From the NCBI GenBank assembly GCA_036346405.1, contig CM070568.1:37420820-37484819 (forward strand): DNA of 64,000 nucleotides, in the 5' to 3' direction. Positions 24,401 through 36,250 of the stretch are shown in pieces; within the stretch, counting starts at the first letter, position 1; each line of letters begins with the position of its first letter. The notes under the pieces were generated by a model. That model was not told the origin of the DNA and did no database searches. It was given only the letters and a program-made list of their open reading frames with translations. The stretch comes from Phyllostachys edulis. Lineage: Eukaryota; Streptophyta; Magnoliopsida; Poales; Poaceae. A program made the translations under genes and the position numbers.

Positions 24401-24912
24401 ACTGTGCCTGCGCAGAGGCGGCGAAGGTCGAGGACGCCGCAGAGCCGCAGTCAAGTGCGCGTAAATGATGGTGAGGACACAATGGCGAAAGAAGGGTCAA
24501 ACGTGGCGACACAGTGCAAAGACAACACAGCACGGCGGAGCCGGCCTGGGCAATGTGGCCGAGAGAAGGGAAGCGGGGGGGTCCGGGCGAGGCACTGGTG
24601 TGCGCGAAGTTCACGGACACGGAGGCACGACATGGGCACAGCGCAGCGCTGTCAGGCGGCGTGGCTCAGCGCGAGCGGGGGTGGGGGCATTGGGAGCGGG
24701 CGCGTTCTGGACACGTCCAGCGCGTGCGCTGGGCGGCATGGCGCCTAGCCTGGGTTGGGCTAGAGAAAGGGCAGGGGGAATTGGGCTAGGCCCAAGAGAT
24801 TTGGGAGGTTTTAAAAACCGAAATTTGAAATCTTTGAGAGAATTTGAGTTGAGCTTTCGAAATCAAACCAAAACTTGAAATCCTTTACAAAACCGAAAAA
24901 CGGGCTGTTACA
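21431..24912 (-). mobile_element. Solo LTR, Gypsy-type, with perfect TSD
   Basis: 3482 bp. On the plus strand it starts TGTCAGGCCCGGATTTCG and ends AACGGGCTGTTACA. ATATT flanks both sides exactly (21426-21430, 24913-24917). Read on the minus strand it begins TGTAACAGCCCG. The GC-rich block (23760-24750) gives long overlapping open frames in several frames that I do not regard as genes. Assignment to Gypsy rests on the TGTAACAGCCCG start and LTR size and is inference. Confidence 0.8.
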
Positions 24913-24917
24913 ATATT

Positions 24918-25403
24918 GAAGCTAATTCCAAGAACACGTACTCTATCAAATTCTTGGAGTAGAGGCCAAGTGCTACAATGAACCAAAACTAGGAATAGAT
25001 TAGCAGTAATTACACCCCATGAAAAATCCATCAAGAGATAAGTACCCTGAATCCACTCAATAAATTCACCACTCTCCCCCTAAAAACGATCAACATTCAA
25101 TCCAATGGATCGATGGCTGCAATGCCATCTCCTGACCGATCCAACGGACCAGCAAATCCGCAGGTGATAACAAAGCCGCCCACTAAACCGCCACTAGCCG
25201 TTGCTTCCTAAGCTGGCGCCGCACCACCACCAACGTTACGCTTACACACGCCTCCTCCTCCCTGTTTCTTCTCCTCCTCTCCTCTATAAATTCGCTTCGT
25301 TTCATCTCCGTGAATTCGAATCGAATTTACATCTCATTACTCGCCATCAACCGTCGTCTGCATTGATCGTTCGAAATTCGAACAATTTTTTTTACGATCA
25401 GAG
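24918..25403 (+). promoter_or_regulatory. TPX2-like gene promoter and 5'UTR
   Basis: TATAAA at 25285-25290 precedes the ATG by about 115 bp. Two AACGG cores lie upstream: CCAACGGACC (25141-25150) and, reversed, CCGTTG (25198-25203). AACGG is the core of the MSA element bound by MYB3R factors in plant G2/M genes. The promoter starts directly at the end of the Gypsy-type solo LTR. Confidence 0.6.
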
Positions 25404-27826
25404 ATGGCCACGCCGGCGAGGAAACCCAGGGCCCGGCGGCCGTTTGCGACGGTGGAGTCGCCGTCGCCGGCGAGGAACGGGGTGCTGTCGGAGAACATCG
25501 AGCCCGACGGTATGTCGTTCGCTCAGCGCCTGCACCAGTTCAAAAGGTTCTCCGGTGAGTCGAAGCCCGTGGCGCCCTTCACCGTTGGCAGGGCGGTCAA
25601 GAAGTACTCCTCCCCTGTTTCCAAGAGACCGACGTCGAGGTCGCCAAGAACGGCGAGAAGGAGGAGGATAGATTCGTCTAGGAAGAGCTCGACTCCGGCG
25701 GTGGCGGCTTACGACGCGCCGCGCGCGCCACTGTGGGACTTCTCCGAGGAGTGCCAGAAGGTCAGGGCCAAGCTCTCGTCTCCCTACGACGAAGCAGAGC
25801 ATAGCCAAGAACGGCGGCGTGGCAATGGGGTCCGGGAGGCCTCGAGGAAGAGGACGATGAGGAGCGTGACGCTGGAGGAGGCCATGGCCAGCCTCCCGGA
25901 GCCCGGGGAGGGGCGTGTGAAGTTCTTGGTGAACACGTTCGAGAGGCTCCTGTCGCTCTCCGGCGACTCCGAGGCGCAGATCAGAGGCGCGAGGAGGAGG
26001 AGGAAGAAGGTGGCAAAGACGGACTCCTCGTCGTCGCTGCCGTCGAAAACCGAGGAGATCGACATGTCGTATCCCTCCATCTCATCGTCATCTGAGGTCT
26101 CCTGCAACGTCGACTTCTCTGACCACAACAGGTTCAGATTCTGATCCACTGGGAGATTACTTTGCTATTCTTGATTCTTTCTATTGATTTATTTTTTCTG
26201 AAAATTCAGCAGGAGCAGCAGCGCACGAGACGAGTGGCAGCAGAGGAGATGCATCGTAAGTTGTGTATTCAGAAATTTCTATTTGGTTGAATTTAAAGAT
26301 GAATTTGAGATGAGTTTTGTGTGTATCTTGTTCGCGGATCGCAGAGCATCGACTCATTGGAGAGGAGCTATAGTAGGAAGATGAGAAGCTTGACGAGCCA
26401 GCATCCGTTCAATCTTAGGACCGAGGTATGAATGATGCAATGTTCATCTTCTTCATCTATGGCTTACTAAAACGTGCTAACATTTCCGATGCTTGTTCTG
26501 CCGATCATGCAAGTTTAATAGATTTCTTTTTAAATATGTTTGCTTGATGTTATGGGCTAAACCTCATCGCAATTGCAGTTGGCGGATGTAGTATGCCAAG
26601 CTTGTTTTATATTTTGGATATTCAGTTCAGAAGTTAGGCTGACATGCATGGTGACTGAAGAAACTGTGTTTCTGTTCTCCTATTCAGCAAAGAGGAAGGG
26701 TGAAGGATGATAACTTTCTTCAGAGAATGAGGAAGAGGCTGCTAGAGGAGGAGAGATTACGTAATCCGCTCGCGCAAGGTCTCCCATGGACCACTGATGA
26801 ACCAGAGGTATGCGTACTACGGTTACAAAATGTTTTCGGTTCATCCTGTTCATTTTTACATTGCAAGAACGGTATTTTTTTATATATATAAAAAACTGCT
26901 AGATCGATAGAGTTTTGGTCCACCATGTCCAACTACACTTACAAGAATTTCCTGGTAAAATGGTAAGCCTAAAAGAAATCAGTACTTCAGAACAGTGTAG
27001 TCTAGCACCATTTGTCAGTACTGATGATTAGCTACAGTGTTATAGTATCACATTCAGTGTGTTTCTCCATTTGCAATACCATGTTTTGTTGTTTATTGCA
27101 AGTGACTTCTTGTTGAAGTTTGGTCTTCTTTTAATTATTTTTTTGTAGAACCCAGTGAAACCTCCGACGAAAGAACCCACTCAACCAATGGACGTCGTGC
27201 TACATAGCAGCGTCCGCGCAGTCGGTCGCGCCAAGTTTGATCACCAAGTAAGTACTACATTGCAATGCTCCCTCGCCGTCGACGAGTTCCTGAAGGCTGT
27301 GCAACGACTGTATTCAATCGTGCAGGTCGCTGAGCGCAACTGCTTCCTCGAAAAACTGGAAATGGAGAAGGAAAGACAGCGAAAGGTAATACACCATCCA
27401 TCTGAAAATTCTAGTCCATGGTGTGTGCATCACATGCAAAAGCTTATTCATTTGCAAGAATTGAGATGTGGGATGTTGTGCAGATGGATGAAGAGATTGA
27501 GATCAAACAGCTGAGGAAGGAGCAGGTGCCGATAGCACATCCAATGCCAGATTTCTCCAGGCCATTTGTGCCGAAAAGGTAAAACCTTATAGCCTTCTCT
27601 GAATATACACACCTTACAGGACCAGTCATGAATTCTTTCACATCTCAGTTCTCATAAGTTCTCAAGCTATTTCAGCTATAAATTTTCTTGGAAATGCAGG
27701 TCAGTGAAGCCACAAACAATTCCCAGAGAGCCAAGATTTCACCCCAGATTGATGAGGCACACTCCCAAGACTAAATTAGCTTCGTACAAAGATTCCTCTT
27801 CCTCCTTCTGTACAAGAGAACAGTAG
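25404..27826 (+). CDS. TPX2-domain microtubule-associated protein
   Basis: Eight exons: 25404-26131, 26213-26255, 26345-26425, 26688-26807, 27149-27247, 27326-27385, 27484-27578, 27700-27826. Phases agree and give 450 residues. All introns are GT-AG. The N-terminus is basic and Ser/Pro-rich. Residues 170-187 (GRVKFLVNTFERLLSLSG) form a likely amphipathic helix. Residues 276-284 read QHPFNLRTE, then about 340-420 form the TPX2 C-terminal domain (KFDHQVAERNCFLEKLEMEK, then EIKQLRKE, PMPDFSRPFVPKRS, PREPRFHPR). TPX2 proteins bind microtubules and help spindle assembly; plant TPX2-like members also act on other arrays. Without the first intron the frame would stop three codons after N242. The fifth intron is 78 nt and has no in-frame stop. 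Exact member not assigned. Confidence 0.85.
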
Positions 27827-28718
27827 TAGTTGTCCTCGCCATAGTGCAGACATTTGCTGCTTTGCGAATGGGGTATCAGTTGGAAGAAAAAACTATTCAT
27901 CAGACATCTCTCTCATTTCGAGAAGTTTGCGGTTGATGTAAACTGTTAAAACTTAAGCATGTGTAGAAACATGAGGCTTCTGTGTGTATTTTAGTTACTG
28001 TATTATCTATTTTTGTGGATTCCACAAGGCGCTTTCAAAGAGTGGAAACATATGTATCGATAATATTATTATTGTCTTCCAACATGGGAATCGTATTTTC
28101 CTTAGCTAGGCACAAACTGCGACGGACTCAACACGAATAACTTGTTTTTTTGAGAGAATTATTGGCATGGTTAACCTTGTTACCGTGAGAAGATCAGAAG
28201 ATAAAAGTACAAACCGGCTGAGAACGCTGCGCAGTGCAGCACATGGAGAGTTGTTGACGCAGTTTATTGCAACGCCCATTCTGCAAGGAAAGCCGTTCCA
28301 GCTTCCAACACGGAATCCGAAAGCAACGAAGAACTGAGCTCATGTTTGAAAGATGGAGACCGCCTAATTCTAATGATCCTGCAGTTTAACATGTACTGTT
28401 ACCAGTATAATTCAAGAAGCTCCACAACTGACTCTGACAAGTAAGATGTTTTACAAATGCTTATCAAACTGTTAGGCACTAACAGGAAAAAAATGTGAAA
28501 TGTTATTTACTTTTCACAAACAGTGTGGTAAAAGAAAACAAATTTTGAAAACTATCACATATTTGTTTTGACAGACGAAAATTATCACAAACTGGTTGGA
28601 TATGCTGTTTCAGTGATCAAATGGCCCAACTCTGCACTTGCTCCAACTGGACCGACCCAGGAACCCTATCGGACAGGCCGGGCTCACTAGGTTACAAAAT
28701 CCCATCAAGTACAAATGG
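27827..28718. other. TPX2-like gene 3' flank
   Basis: The 3' UTR probably ends by about 28080 (AT-rich tract). No further gene was recognised up to the LINE. Confidence 0.5.
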
Positions 28719-28730
28719 AAACGATAATTC

Positions 28731-30309
28731 TGGAGTCAGACGCGGTACCATTGCCTGATCAATTATCATAAAAGTACATAAAAGTACACTAATACCAATA
28801 CATATGTCAAATGAAGATGCTAATACGGCAGGTGCTATCTTACACTGTTCCATCAGCTCTCTCCTATATAATTATCTAGGCTTACCTCTCGCCACGAGTA
28901 GGATCCCCCACAACCTGCTCCATCCGATCATTGACAAAGTAGACAGGAGATTGGCTGGATGGATTCCCGGCCTATTGTGTGTGTGTGTGTGGTGGTGGGG
29001 GGGGGTGACAATGATTAACGCAGTTCTATCATCTATACCAACGTACTACATGAGCTGCATCAAGTGGCCGGACCGTAGCATCGACGCCATTGACAAAATA
29101 CGGAGAGTATTCCTTTGGAGAGGACACAAGGAAATACATGGAAGTCACTGCCTTGTGGCTTGGACGACAGTCACTCTTCCGAAAGAACAGGGACCTGGGG
29201 CTCAGAAATCTAAGACTGCATAACAAGGCTTTGATCATGAAATTTACAGCAAAATTACTATCTAACTACATTGGTCCGTGCTTCCACTGGTTAAGAACAC
29301 GCTACATCTGGAATGACATACCTACGCAGCCTCGTCAGAGAGACACGGCAATTTGGAAAACAATATCGTCAGTAATACAAGTGACGGTGGAAATGACAAA
29401 AGTGACCATTGGCAATGGAGCAAATACCATGTTCTGGAAAGATAACTGGACGTCATTGGGACGACTCCATCTCAGACTACCAACCCTGTTCACTTTCACA
29501 ACTCAACCAAACTGCACAGTTCAGTCACAGTATATAGATAACAATTAGATGATATCACTACAGCCGGTTCTTTCACGACAAGCCGCTTCAGAATACCAAG
29601 TCCTCCGTGATTTCCTATCCAATCAACAACTGCAGCCAGACATTCTAGATCAGAGGGTATGCATGTCAACCATGGCCGCCCCAACCACGTCAACTTTTTA
29701 CAAGACATTGTCGTTTCATGGCCTAAAATGGCTAGCGATGGATTACACTTGGAACCAACCGTTACCACACAGCTGCTGAATCTTCCTTTGGCTAGTTTTC
29801 AGAGGGCGATTAAACACCAGAGACAACTTGACGACCAAACATTGGACAATTGACCCACATTGTGATATCTGCCCTGCAATAGAAACAATTGATCATATTA
29901 TTTTACGCTGCAAGTCTGCAGACAACCTTTGGAGAAAATTAGGACTCGCATTGGAAGCAAACTCATCCCAAAACATGCTACAATTTTTGGAAAAAAACAA
30001 CAAGGGGGAATGAAAACTTCCGTAAAATCTGGCCAGTTTGCTTCGTGGCATGCGCTCATACATTATGGATTACGAGGAATAATCAGGTGTTCCAACATTC
30101 TGAGGATAATCTGATTTTGCTACACCATCAGATTCAAAGCTTAATTGATCTTTGGATACACTGATCTAAGCCCAAGTATCAGGACAGTCTTCGTCAGTGG
30201 AGATAGCTCCTATCTTAATCTTGTACCCTATTTTTTGTAACTCTCGGATTGGCCGCCATTTTAATACAATTGTTATAAGGTAGAGAATTTTCTACCTTCT
30301 TATGTAGAA
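28731..30309 (+). mobile_element. 5'-truncated LINE with TSD
   Basis: AAACGATAATTC occurs at 28719-28730 and 30310-30321, a 12-bp target duplication. In between are pieces of a non-LTR retrotransposon ORF2 C-terminus: YNYLGLPLATSRIPH, INAVLSSIPTYYMSCIKWP, FLWRGHKE, and then a zf-RVT-like region (CDICPAIETIDHIILRCKSA, near 29850-29920). Frames shift several times, and a GT/G run near 28976-29010 interrupts it. The reverse transcriptase YADD core is not present. An A-rich tract follows the right duplication rather than preceding it. Confidence 0.85.
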
Positions 30310-30321
30310 AAACGATAATTC

Positions 30322-30869
30322 AGAGAAGAAAAAAAAAGGAGGAAAAAGAGAAAGTGTGGTACATCCTGTCATCACCTGTAGTCGGTACAGTGCTCGAACA
30401 ATGGTACGTGCTCGGAACTCAGTCCCGAACCCGTGAATTTTTCCTGTTTCTTGATTCGATTCGCATAGACAAGGGGAGAGGAAGATTAAGTGTCATCCGT
30501 GTAAGCAAACGGAATGGACCGCGTGAGACCGTGGGACTGATCAGTGGGTCTAGGATATAAGTGTCATTACATTCGACGGAAGTGCAATTTTATGAAACAT
30601 ATGGTCAAAATAAATGTGGTTGTGTGATACATGTCTTTGGAAGTGCGGTTCTATGATAATTTTGCTAATTATAGTGCGCTTTTACGGAATTTACTCTTAT
30701 CTCAGAGTCTCAGATGATGTTTCCTTGGTATCCTAAGTAAAGTGTCTAATAAAAAAGTGTGCTTGAAAGGAACATAAAATTCAAATGTTTTTGCTTGACC
30801 AGGCGATAGGCACGAGACATAAGGGCATGTTGTTTGATTGGAAACATGTGCTCGAATAAGTAAGTTATA
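30322..30869. other. Unassigned sequence
   Basis: No gene recognised between the LINE and the large LTR element. Confidence 0.5.
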
Positions 30870-30874
30870 TTTAT

Positions 30875-31217
30875 TGTCATAGCAAAAAGACTAGACAGTG
30901 GGTACAGGGTACCCTTTTGTCTTGGGAATGGACCGAAGGGAGAGGAGTCAAGGACCACGTATATGTATTGCTCATGTGTGAAAAATGGGGAGCGTCCCCT
31001 TAGTACATGCCCTTGGGGCTTTATTTATAGGAGGGCAAGAAGGGACAAATACCTTCTTGCCCTCACAATGTGTTCAGAGAGAGAGAGGGTATTTTAGGTA
31101 CATGTGCCTAAAGACATCATTCAGACTAGGTCTACGCATGTACAATATCTCTGACGACACACTGGTATTCCTGATGACCCTGGGGTGTGGGGCACCCCTT
31201 GGTGCCCTACTACGACA
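30875..31217 (-). repeat. LTR (3' in element orientation)
   Basis: 343 bp, same length as the partner at 43294. On the plus strand it contains CTTTATTTATAGGAGGGC and a GGGCAAGAAGGGAC/CCTTCTTGCCC inverted repeat. Confidence 0.75.
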
Positions 31218-31329
31218 ACTCCCTCGTCTGCGTGGTCCGAGGTTGTGAGAACAGGTCCCGCGATCCCGAAGGGCGAGCGGACGCAATCATGTCACCCCTG
31301 ACTCCTCGGGAGTCGGGATGCCCCAGGAG

Positions 31330-31615
31330 AAGTCAGCACGGAGCCGCCATGCCGAGGCATGGGCCTCAAGGTGGGCAACACGTCGGGGTCACCCTACCGA
31401 GGCTACAGCCTCGAGGCGGGCGGTGAGCGGCGACGGAGCCCGTGCGGGCGAAGGCGCGGAGCCACCACACCGAGGCATGGGCCTCGAGGCGGGCAGCGCG
31501 TCGGGGCCACCCGCCGAGGCTACAGCCTCAAGGCGGACGGTGAGCAGCGGCGGAGACTGTGCAGGCAAGGGCACAGAGCCACCACGCCGAGGTGTGGGTC
31601 TCTAGGCGGGTGGCG
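31330..31615. repeat. GC-rich tandem array 1 (left part)
   Basis: Units of about 120 bp with CCGAGGCATGGGCCTCGAGG and CGAGGCTACAGCCTC. It is interrupted by the solo LTR at 31616 and resumes at about 33980-34130. Open frames here are repeat artefacts. Confidence 0.65.
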
Positions 31616-33975
31616 TGTAGGACCGGAAAGGCGACTAGAAGGGGGGTGAATAGGAGCACGATCACTTTTCACCTTAATTGAATTTAATACTAATTTCACT
31701 CCAATAGCTATAAAAGCTATGAAGATCAATATACAAGCACAGTGGAAGACTTGTATTGAATCCAATTAAAACCCCAAAGCAAAACAATCAAAATTATCAA
31801 AAACTCAATTCACAATGAGTTGGGCGGTCAGACCTCTCAGAACGGCAGTCTGACCTCTCCATGGGGTGGTCTGACCTCTATAAACGGCGGTCTGACCTCC
31901 AGCCTGATGAACAGTGAAATCAGCCCGAACTTCCAAAACACAAAAAGGTCTAACTTTTGATCTACATGGCCAAATCTTCCCAAATTTGAAACAAACCTTC
32001 CTAATGATGTCAGGAACCTATTCCAAGCAACGATCATCAAGATCTATGCCAAAGTTCTTACCTTTTTGAGTTTGAGCGAAGGTTGCTCCAAAACCGAGTC
32101 AAAATTGAAATATGATCTAACGACTTGCACGTGGGTGATTGATAATCAAGATGATCCTAGATGTATTCCCACATGTCACAGCAAGCTAGATCTACACAAG
32201 AAACCAAACAAAAACCCGCGGATTGAAGAAAGCCCCAAAATCACAAAATAGAGAGGAAGAACAAGGATAAACTCATCTTGTTGCAATCTTTCTTGGATTG
32301 ATTTGAGAAGATGAATGATTATTGTTTACAGCCACTCCCTCAAGGGGGACAAAGCTCACACCATGAGCACTCAACTCAATCCATCCTCTAGAACCATAAC
32401 CTCTCCATCTTCTCTCTAAGCCCTAAAACCAAACTGGGTTAACACAATGAAAGGGTTAGTTGTGCTGGACAGCACCCCTTGCTATTTATACTAGAGGCTA
32501 GCATCTAGAGAATATTCCACTTAGGGCACCCGTTAAGCCCAACTCACAAACGGGTTAACACACGAACGCATCTCAAAGCGTCATCTTCATCTTCTCTTGA
32601 CCTAAACCGCTTCTCCATGCGCCGACCCGCGCCGCGGTTTCTCCAAGGCCAAAAAGGTGGTTTTGCACACCACCACTTTTTCGATATAGAGCAATTTACC
32701 AAAATGCCCCTCTACCGACCTTTCGCGATTCCTTCGCCTCGAAACATCTCCCATGCTCCGTCATCATCCAAGTGGCACCAATGACTTCCCGCCAAGCCTC
32801 TCACGCGTCCGGATCCCATCGAACCGTCCTCGCTTGCAACTGGAACCAAGTCACTTGGCGCACCATCTGTTTCACCATGACTTCACCCGGCTTCCTTTAC
32901 CGTTCAAGACCTCAGCTCATCCCTGAGCCTAGTCCGGACCTCAACTCCTCCCTGAGTCTAGTCCCGGTCAACCTTGCCGCTGCCCGTCATGTTCATCACC
33001 GGTAGCTTCCGCTCCGGTTTCTTGTCTTCTCGGCTTGTACGCACTCCGCTAGCCTCATTCATCTTCCTGCAACACCTCGATCGTTCTGGACCTCGATTCT
33101 CCTAACATAGTCCCGATGTAGTCTGCCTCACCATGACCTAGCTCCGGTATCCTATAACCATCACAAACAAGCAAACTGTTACTAGCACTGTACGATACGC
33201 GCAATCATCAATTCACATAATTGATGAGGCATGAGCACATACCTTCACAAGGGCCTTTGCTCAAACTTTGCCTTCTATGGTTCTTGTCCATCTTACGCCT
33301 TGCTTGAGTCCAACCATCTCACCCGACATCCACGACCGTTCTGGACCTTGGTTCTCCTAACCAAGTCCCGGTCCTCCTCGTCGTTGACCATAGTTGACTC
33401 CAAGCTTCCTGTACAACAATAAACCAAGCAACCATTTCCGGACACAAGTTCTTCACAACTTGACCCATATTAGTCAAAACATGCATCATGCAATATCTAT
33501 GCAATGAAACACATGAACTTGACCTAACCAACAAACATCGCCACCAAGCTAGCCAACGAAGAAGCCAAAACCGATCAGACTGCCACATTGGTCGGTCTGA
33601 CCGCCAGCACAAGGCCGGTCTGACCGCCCCCTTTGGACTTAGCCAAAATTTCCTCCCTGGAAATCCGAAACCTACTGGAATTTTTAATCCAATAGAACTT
33701 TTGCCTAGAAGCTCCAAAAATTGTGAGACCAAGAGCAGTAGAATCTACTCTCTTGCCTACACCCTCCATTTTTGGCCCAGCTCCAAAAACCAAAGTCACT
33801 TTATGGCTGGTCTGACCGATTTTCCAAAGCCGGTCGATCGCCTCTGACAGTCGGACCCGCTGTTCGACAAATTTCTTTGAACTTTGCCGAAAACACGAGA
33901 TTCGACAAACTTTCAACACCATTGCCAATTGTATCATCATCCTAAGATCATGAGCATATCTCCATGATATCCACA
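31616..33975 (-). mobile_element. Solo LTR (Copia-type, minus)
   Basis: The plus strand starts TGTAGGACCGGAAAGGCG and ends GATATCCACA; the minus strand ends like LTRs 'A' and 'B' (CTATTCACCCCCCTTCTAGT). Flanks TGGCG and CGGCG match 4/5, and array 1 continues on each side. It contains CGGTCTGACC words at 31825-31895 and 33570-33830. Confidence 0.65.
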
Positions 33976-33979
33976 CGGC

Positions 33980-34240
33980 GCGTCGAGGCGGCCCCACCGA
34001 GACTATAGCCTTGAGGCGGGCAGTGAGCAGTGGCAAAGCCCGTTCGGGCGAAGACGTGGCAGGCAAAGACGCGGAGCCACCACGCCGAGGCATGGCCTCA
34101 AGGCTAGCAGCGCATCGCGGCAATCGTTGTTGCCCTTGTGTTTGATTACTTCTTCAATGTGACCGCTTGCGATGGTCCTGCTGGGTGCCTAGTACCATCC
34201 CCCCTTCAGCCGCTCCTGGTCAAGTGCACCCGTGACTTGG
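33980..34240. repeat. Array 1 (right part) and junction
   Basis: Array 1 text resumes (CGAGACTATAGCCTTGAGG, GGCATGGCCTCAAGG), then a short unique stretch leads into the 72-bp array. Confidence 0.55.
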
Positions 34241-34249
34241 AGGTCACCA

Positions 34250-34777
34250 TCTCCCAACACTTTTTTGATTGGGCTCGTTTGAGAGCCCAAAGCTAGCGAG
34301 GGGGAGGCGAAGCCGATCGCCGTCCCAAACCCTTTTTTATTGGGCTCGTTTGAGAGCCTAAAGCTAGCAAGGGGGAGGCAAAACCGATCGTCGTCCTCCA
34401 ACCTTTTTTGATTGGGCTCGTTTAAGAACCCAAAGCTAGCGATGGGGAGGCGAAGCCAATCGTCGTCCCACAACACTTTTTTGATTGGGCTCATTTGAGA
34501 GGCCAAAGCTAGCGAGGGGGAGGCGAAGCTGATCATCGTCCCCTAATACTTTTTTTATTGGGCTCGTTTGAGAGCCCAAAGCTAGCGAGGGGGAGGCGAA
34601 GCCGATCGTTGTCCCCCAACACTTTTTTGATTGGGCTCGTTTGAGAGCCCAGAGCTAGCAAGGGGGAGGCAAAACCGATCGCGGTCCCCCACCACTTTTT
34701 TTATTGGGCTCGTTTGAGAGCCCAGAGCTAGCGAGGGGGAGGCGAAGCCGATCGCCGTCCTCCAATGCTTTCTTATG
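34250..34777. repeat. 72-bp tandem array, block 1 (7 units)
   Basis: The phrase GGGCTCGTTTGAGAGCCC recurs at about 34271, 34342, 34415, 34487, 34560, 34635 and 34707, spacing 71-75 bp. Each unit can fold GGGCTC/GAGCCC into a small hairpin, followed by AAAGCTAGCGAGGGGGAGGC. Confidence 0.85.
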
Positions 34778-35631
34778 GGAAAATTAGGTCAGTGACATCG
34801 CGTTAGAGCGCAATCGGAGGAACGACGCTCCGTTCGTGACGCACTTGAAAATAACATCGTGAACACCAAAAATTAGATGAATGTCATCGCCGCTAGTTAC
34901 TTCCGTTTCCAGAATTTTTTAAATATAGAAACTGAGCTAAAAATTATCAATTTTTTTGTGGAGCCTCCCGACACAGTTTAATTACTTGTGTATTTTTTTT
35001 CAAAACTTTATACTTTCTGATTTTGTCTCTAAAATTCATTTAAGTATACTGTTTGTAGGAATTTTGTAATGCAGAAAATGAGGTCCAAACATTATGAATT
35101 TTTTTCAGGCTCCTTACATAGTGGACTTGATTGTATAATTTTTCTAGAATTTTTACAAAATTAATTAATGTAATTTCATAATGTCCTTACATTATAAAAT
35201 ATTAGACTCCTCACACAGTGGACATTATGAAATTGCATTACTTAATTTTATAAAATTCTAGAAAAATTACATAATCAAGTTCACTGTGTAAGGAGCCTAA
35301 AAATTTTTTTTTCCATAATGTTTGGACCTCATTTTCTATCTTAGAAAATTCCTACAAATAGTATACTCAAATGAATTTTAGAGACAAAATCAGAACATAT
35401 CAAGTTTTGAAAAAAAAATACACAAGTAATTAAACTATATCGGGACGCTCCACAAAAAAAATTGATAATTTTTGGAGCTCGGATTTTATATTTAAAAAAT
35501 TCTAGAAACAGAATTAACTAGCGGCGATGTCATTCATCTAATTTTTTGGTGTTCACGATGTTATTTTCCAGCCACACATTTAACAGAGTGTCGTCTGACA
35601 CGCCTAACGCGATGTCACTGACCTAATTTCC
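34778..35631. mobile_element. Foldback element, long inverted repeat
   Basis: About 854 bp, nearly one whole palindrome. It opens GGAAAATTAGGTCAGTGACA and closes with TGTCACTGACCTAATTTCC, and the arms stay complementary to a centre near 35190. It sits inside the 72-bp array. Inner sequence is shared with 20170-21040. No target duplication could be settled. Confidence 0.75.
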
Positions 35632-35636
35632 ACCTT

Positions 35637-36250
35637 TTTTTATTATGCTCGTTTGAGAGCCCAAAGCTAGCGAGGGGGAGGCGAAGCCGATCGCCGTCCC
35701 CCAACCTTTTTTGATTGGGCTCGTTTGAGAGCCCAAAGCTGACGAGGGGGAGGCGAAACCGATCGCCGTCCCCCAACCTTTTTTAATTGGGCTCGTTTGA
35801 GAGGCCAAAGCTAGCGAAGGGGAGGCGAAGCCGATCGTCGTCCCCCAACCTTTTTTGATTGAGCTCGTTTGAGAGTCCAAAGCTAGCGAGGGGGAGGCGA
35901 AGCCGATCGCCGTCCCCCAACACTTTTTTGATTGGGCTCGTTTGAGAGCCCAAAGCTAGCGAGGGGGAGGTGAAGCCGATCGCTGTCCCCCAACGCTTTT
36001 TTTATGGGGCTTGTTTGAGAGCCTAAAGCTAGCTAGGGGGAAGTGAAGCTGATCGTCGTCCCCCAATCTTTTTTGATTGGGCTCGTTTGAGAGCCCAAAG
36101 CTAGCGAGGGGGAGGCGAAGCCGATCACCGTCCCCAACCTTTTTTGATTGGGCTCGTTTGAGAGCCCAAAGCTAGCGAGGGGGAGGTGAATCTGATTGCC
36201 GTCCCCCAACACTTTTTTTATTGGGTTCGTTTGAGAGCCCAAAGCTAGCG
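35637..36250. repeat. 72-bp tandem array, block 2 (9 units)
   Basis: Continuation of block 1, with units at about 35647, 35719, 35788, 35859, 35936, 36007, 36079, 36150 and 36223. Confidence 0.85.

Noticed and set aside
23748..24878. Several 75-137 residue frames
   Set aside because: They lie in the GC-rich part of a solo LTR. A related LTR at 63380-63960 has similar openness without a conserved protein.
25398..25808. Minus-strand 136-residue frame opposite the TPX2-like first exon
   Set aside because: An antisense shadow of a GC-rich coding exon. No domain, and the plus strand has clear exon structure.
31187..31649. Overlapping 80-96 residue frames
   Set aside because: They run through a GC-rich tandem array and repeat the unit. 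No independent coding signal.
34250..36250. CRISPR-like look of regularly spaced hairpin repeats
   Set aside because: The whole 72-bp unit is conserved, so there are no unique spacers, and the setting is a plant LTR element.
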